Source: Phycisphaerales bacterium (GTDB taxonomy: Bacteria > Planctomycetota > Phycisphaerae > Tepidisphaerales > Tepidisphaeraceae). Taken from it: a stretch of DNA of 7,255 nucleotides. The stretch lies in NCBI GenBank assembly GCA_028288875.1, contig JAQGHK010000200.1, positions 1 to 7,255 of the forward strand. Reading direction: 5' to 3'. The notes below the pieces were generated by a model, which saw only the letters and a program-made list of their open reading frames with translations, searched no databases and was not told where the DNA came from. Numbering within the stretch: position 1 is the stretch's first letter; each line of letters starts with the position of its first letter. A program made the position numbers and the translations under genes. Shown piece after piece: positions 6,050-7,255 of this stretch.

Positions 6050-6544
6050 TTATGCCTCATTGATCATGGCTTGGCAGTCCTCTACCGTCGGCGCCATCGG
6101 CTTTTCGCACAGCACGTGCTTGCCCGTCTGCAAGCCGCGGATGGTGTACTCGGCGTGCATGTGATTGGGCAGAATGTTGTAGATGATTTCGATCTCATCG
6201 TTCTGGGCGATCGCCTTCATGTTGTCGTAGGAATAGATGTTCTTCGGGTTGATGCCGTACACGTCCGCAACGCGCCTGGCCTTATCGGGGTGGCCGCTGA
6301 TCAGCGCGACCGGTTTCGACAGCTTGGCTAGCGCGAAGGCCGGCATCACCTGCCCCAACGCCAGCTCGCCGAGTCCCATGATCGCATAGCCGACCTTCCG
6401 CTCGGCCATCGTCGGCAGGTCCAGCTTGGCCGGTTGTTTGTCCGGCGGTGCCAGCGGCGTTGCACCCAGCGCAGGGATGGCGGCGGCGGCCAACAGACCG
6501 CCGGAAATAAGTAGATTGCGACGGGTGAGATCGGGGTCCGGCAT
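6050..6544 (-). pseudogene. Gfo/Idh/MocA oxidoreductase, N-terminal NAD(P)-binding part with Tat signal
   Basis: A 164-residue segment that begins with a twin-arginine signal (TRRNLL at residues 7-12, hydrophobic core 13-26, probable cleavage after ALGA at 28). It continues into a Rossmann fold: VGYAIMGLGELALGQVMPAF (51-70) binds the dinucleotide, ILPNHMHAEYT (124-134) and CEKPMAPTVEDC (146-157) carry the conserved N.H and EKP motifs. The combination of Tat export and HAEYTIRGLQTGKHVLCEKPMA closely resembles periplasmic glucose-fructose oxidoreductase, which keeps NADP bound; the exact substrate is not determined by the sequence. TAA at 6050-6052 ends it in the helix after EKP, in the place of a residue that is commonly Lys or Arg. 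The intact gene would encode about 380 residues. I chose the ATG at 6544 because it puts the twin arginines at residues 8-9. An ATG at 6595, preceded by a weak GAAG, would add 17 residues. The frame stays open to 7240, but that stretch is not family-like. Confidence 0.82.
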
Positions 6545-6650
6545 GTCAAAGAGTAGTGCGACGCCTTCGAAACAGACCAGCGAAAGCTGATTCATTCGAT
6601 CTTCACGCCACGCTTCCCGCTTGGGCAGGTTCGGCGGCATAATGACGGGC

Positions 6651-6791
6651 ATGAATTCCGCCCGCCTGATCGCCTCGGTCGTCCTGCTCGCGGTCGTCGC
6701 CCTGCTGGCCGGCGGGTGCGTCAGTGAGACACGCACCGTGCCGTTGCCGCCGGGCACACATAGTATGAAATCTGCCGGCGGATCGATGTAG
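6651..6791 (+). CDS. Very small lipoprotein (46 aa), function unknown
   Basis: A short frame encodes MNSARLIASVVLLAVVALLAGGC followed by 23 residues. It has one basic residue in the n-region, a hydrophobic core at 6-19 and a LLAGGC lipobox with Cys22 as the likely lipidated residue. The lipobox is acceptable, although Leu is at -4 rather than -3. The mature peptide is short, Pro/Gly/Ser-rich and featureless (VSETRTVPLPPGTHSMKSAG), with no motif I recognise. An in-frame ATG at 6642 would add MTG; neither start has a strong ribosome binding site. It is divergent from the oxidoreductase gene and precedes another lipoprotein gene on the same strand. The clean signal-peptide pattern is the main support. 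Such minimal lipoproteins are often unannotated, and a cell-envelope location is the only inference I make. Confidence 0.55.
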   Translation: MNSARLIASVVLLAVVALLAGGCVSETRTVPLPPGTHSMKSAGGSM

Positions 6792-6923
6792 GGCGCGGCC
6801 CGGATGATCGGATTGGGTGCCAAGTCTGTTGCAAATCGATGTAGTGCTTGGGCGTCGTTTTGTTCTGCGATCCGTTGTTGCTCCCCGGGCCGAAATGCCC
6901 GCCCGGCAGTATTTTGCGGAATT

Positions 6924-6947
6924 GAGAATTTTCCGGGAATGATTCTC
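6924..6947. promoter_or_regulatory. Nested dyad symmetry upstream of the Met-rich lipoprotein, possible operator
   Basis: GAGAAT (6924-6929) and ATTCTC (6942-6947) are reverse complements, and the centre contains a second palindrome TTCCGGGAA (6931-6939) with almost the same midpoint. The region is 114 bases upstream of the start at 7061 and lies in a locally AT-richer patch of otherwise GC-rich DNA. This is the shape of a dimeric regulator site. It does not match the Fur box, whose half-sites are adjacent, or any other site I can name. No convincing -35/-10 pair was found in 6792-7060, which otherwise holds no supportable gene. Confidence 0.3.
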
Positions 6948-6987
6948 GCGCGGCCTCGGTTTCGCCCGGGGTGCGGCCTGCGCACTT

Positions 6988-7021
6988 GCGGGGAAATCAG
7001 TCGACATCGTTGACGCCCCGC
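6988..7021. repeat. Imperfect inverted repeat in the probable leader of the Met-rich lipoprotein gene
   Basis: GCGGGG (6988-6993) and CCCCGC (7016-7021) pair around a 22-base interior that includes GTCGAC and GTTGAC. It lies 28 bases before the ribosome binding site (AAGGA, 7050-7054) of the gene at 7061. It could be a leader hairpin if transcription starts upstream. In GC-rich DNA a 6-bp match is not remarkable, so this is weak. Confidence 0.2.
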
Positions 7022-7060
7022 CGCTGCCACGGGCCGCGCAGTCACTTCGAAGGAATAGTC

Positions 7061-7255
7061 ATGAACCCGCTCAAATCTGCCCCGTTGTACCTGGCTTTGG
7101 CCACCCTCGGTCTTGGCGTCGTCGGCTGTAGCAACGACTCCATGAAAGACGATTCCATGAAGGGCGACATGTCCTCCATGGATGGCATGTCGAAGGATGA
7201 CATGATGAAGAAGGGGGACGACATGATGATGAAAGGCCAATCCATGAAAGACGAC
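7061..7255 (+). CDS. Pentapeptide MxKDx-repeat lipoprotein, incomplete at window edge
   Basis: Sixty-five codons are present and the gene runs off the end. The ATG follows AAGGA (7050-7054) by 6 bases. Residues 1-22 are a lipoprotein signal (Lys5, hydrophobic core 8-21, lipobox VVGC with Cys23). After the cysteine the sequence is almost only Met, Asp, Lys, Ser and Gly: SMKDD, SMKGD, MSSMDG, MSKDD, MMKKGDD, MMMKG, SMKDD. By my count 11 of the 42 residues after the cysteine are Met and 11 are Asp. This matches the description of the 'pentapeptide MXKDX repeat' family (TIGR02953, recalled, not searched): small exported proteins with a signal sequence and imperfect MxKDx repeats and no established function. 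Those I know of are mainly proteobacterial and not obviously lipidated. Met/Asp-rich segments can bind copper or other metals, but that role here is speculation. Confidence 0.82.
   Translation, partial: MNPLKSAPLYLALATLGLGVVGCSNDSMKDDSMKGDMSSMDGMSKDDMMKKGDDMMMKGQSMKDD

Noticed and set aside
6050..6052. Stop-codon recoding or a non-standard code explaining the TAA
   Set aside because: TAA also ends the small gene at 117 and other genes use TGA and TAG normally. No recoding signal is visible, so a nonsense mutation or sequencing error is simpler.
6905..6918. Possible sigma-54 promoter (GGCAGTATTTTGC)
   Set aside because: GG and GC are separated by nine bases instead of the required ten, and the surrounding consensus is poor.
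6830..6945. Minus-strand frame reading GHFGPGSNNGSQNKTTPKHY, possibly a relic of a coding sequence
   Set aside because: The codon pattern looks mildly coding, but there is no start, no ribosome binding site and no family I can name, and the frame closes soon after. A translated search of this segment would decide it.
6545..7240. Upstream extension of the oxidoreductase frame to 7240 on the minus strand
   Set aside because: The extra region lacks family similarity, opposes two plus-strand lipoprotein genes, and would bury the twin-arginine signal in the middle of the protein.
1..7255. CRISPR arrays, tRNA or rRNA genes, insertion sequences
   Set aside because: No spaced direct repeats, cloverleaf-like sequences, rRNA motifs or transposase-like proteins were seen.

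Overview
The window is a GC-rich bacterial segment. The genome type suggested is Planctomycetota, most likely a Phycisphaerae-like lineage. The reasons are gene style (a divergent, stripped-down pilus/type II secretion assembly operon), a Tat-exported Gfo/Idh/MocA oxidoreductase, small lipoproteins, and a CCCTCTCCC...GGGAGAGGG hairpin repeat of the kind scattered through such genomes. This assignment is inference from reading the sequence; there is no 16S or other marker here.

Layout. Positions 1-116 are non-coding and hold two inverted repeats, one of them a perfect 17-bp hairpin. A 45-residue membrane protein lies on the minus strand (117-254), divergent from the main operon. The main plus-strand operon (324-5373) encodes a short GspE/PilB-type assembly ATPase, two different GspF/PilC-type inner-membrane platform proteins, and three small prepilin-like proteins resembling the minor pseudopilins GspI, GspJ and GspK. 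From the first platform gene onward spacing is tight: a 3-nt gap, then three successive ATGA stop/start overlaps, which indicates translational coupling. The ATPase and first platform gene are separated by a hairpin repeat that also supplies the last codons and stop of the ATPase gene. No major pseudopilin (GspG), secretin (GspD), GspC/L/M or prepilin peptidase is in the window. The cluster is therefore either one block of a dispersed system or a reduced machine.

Convergent to the operon, a Gfo/Idh/MocA oxidoreductase closest in style to glucose-fructose oxidoreductase occupies 5399-6544 on the minus strand. It has a twin-arginine signal, the dinucleotide-binding motif, the EKP motif and the DVGIY motif, but an in-frame TAA at 6050-6052 splits it with no shift of frame. 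It is a nonsense-interrupted gene unless the base is a sequencing error.

Divergent from it, the right end carries two small plus-strand lipoprotein genes. The first encodes 46 residues (6651-6791). The second (7061 to the window edge, incomplete) encodes a lipoprotein whose mature part is almost entirely Met, Asp, Lys, Ser and Gly in imperfect MxKDx pentapeptides. The 6792-7060 interval has no supportable gene but contains nested dyad symmetries that may be regulatory.
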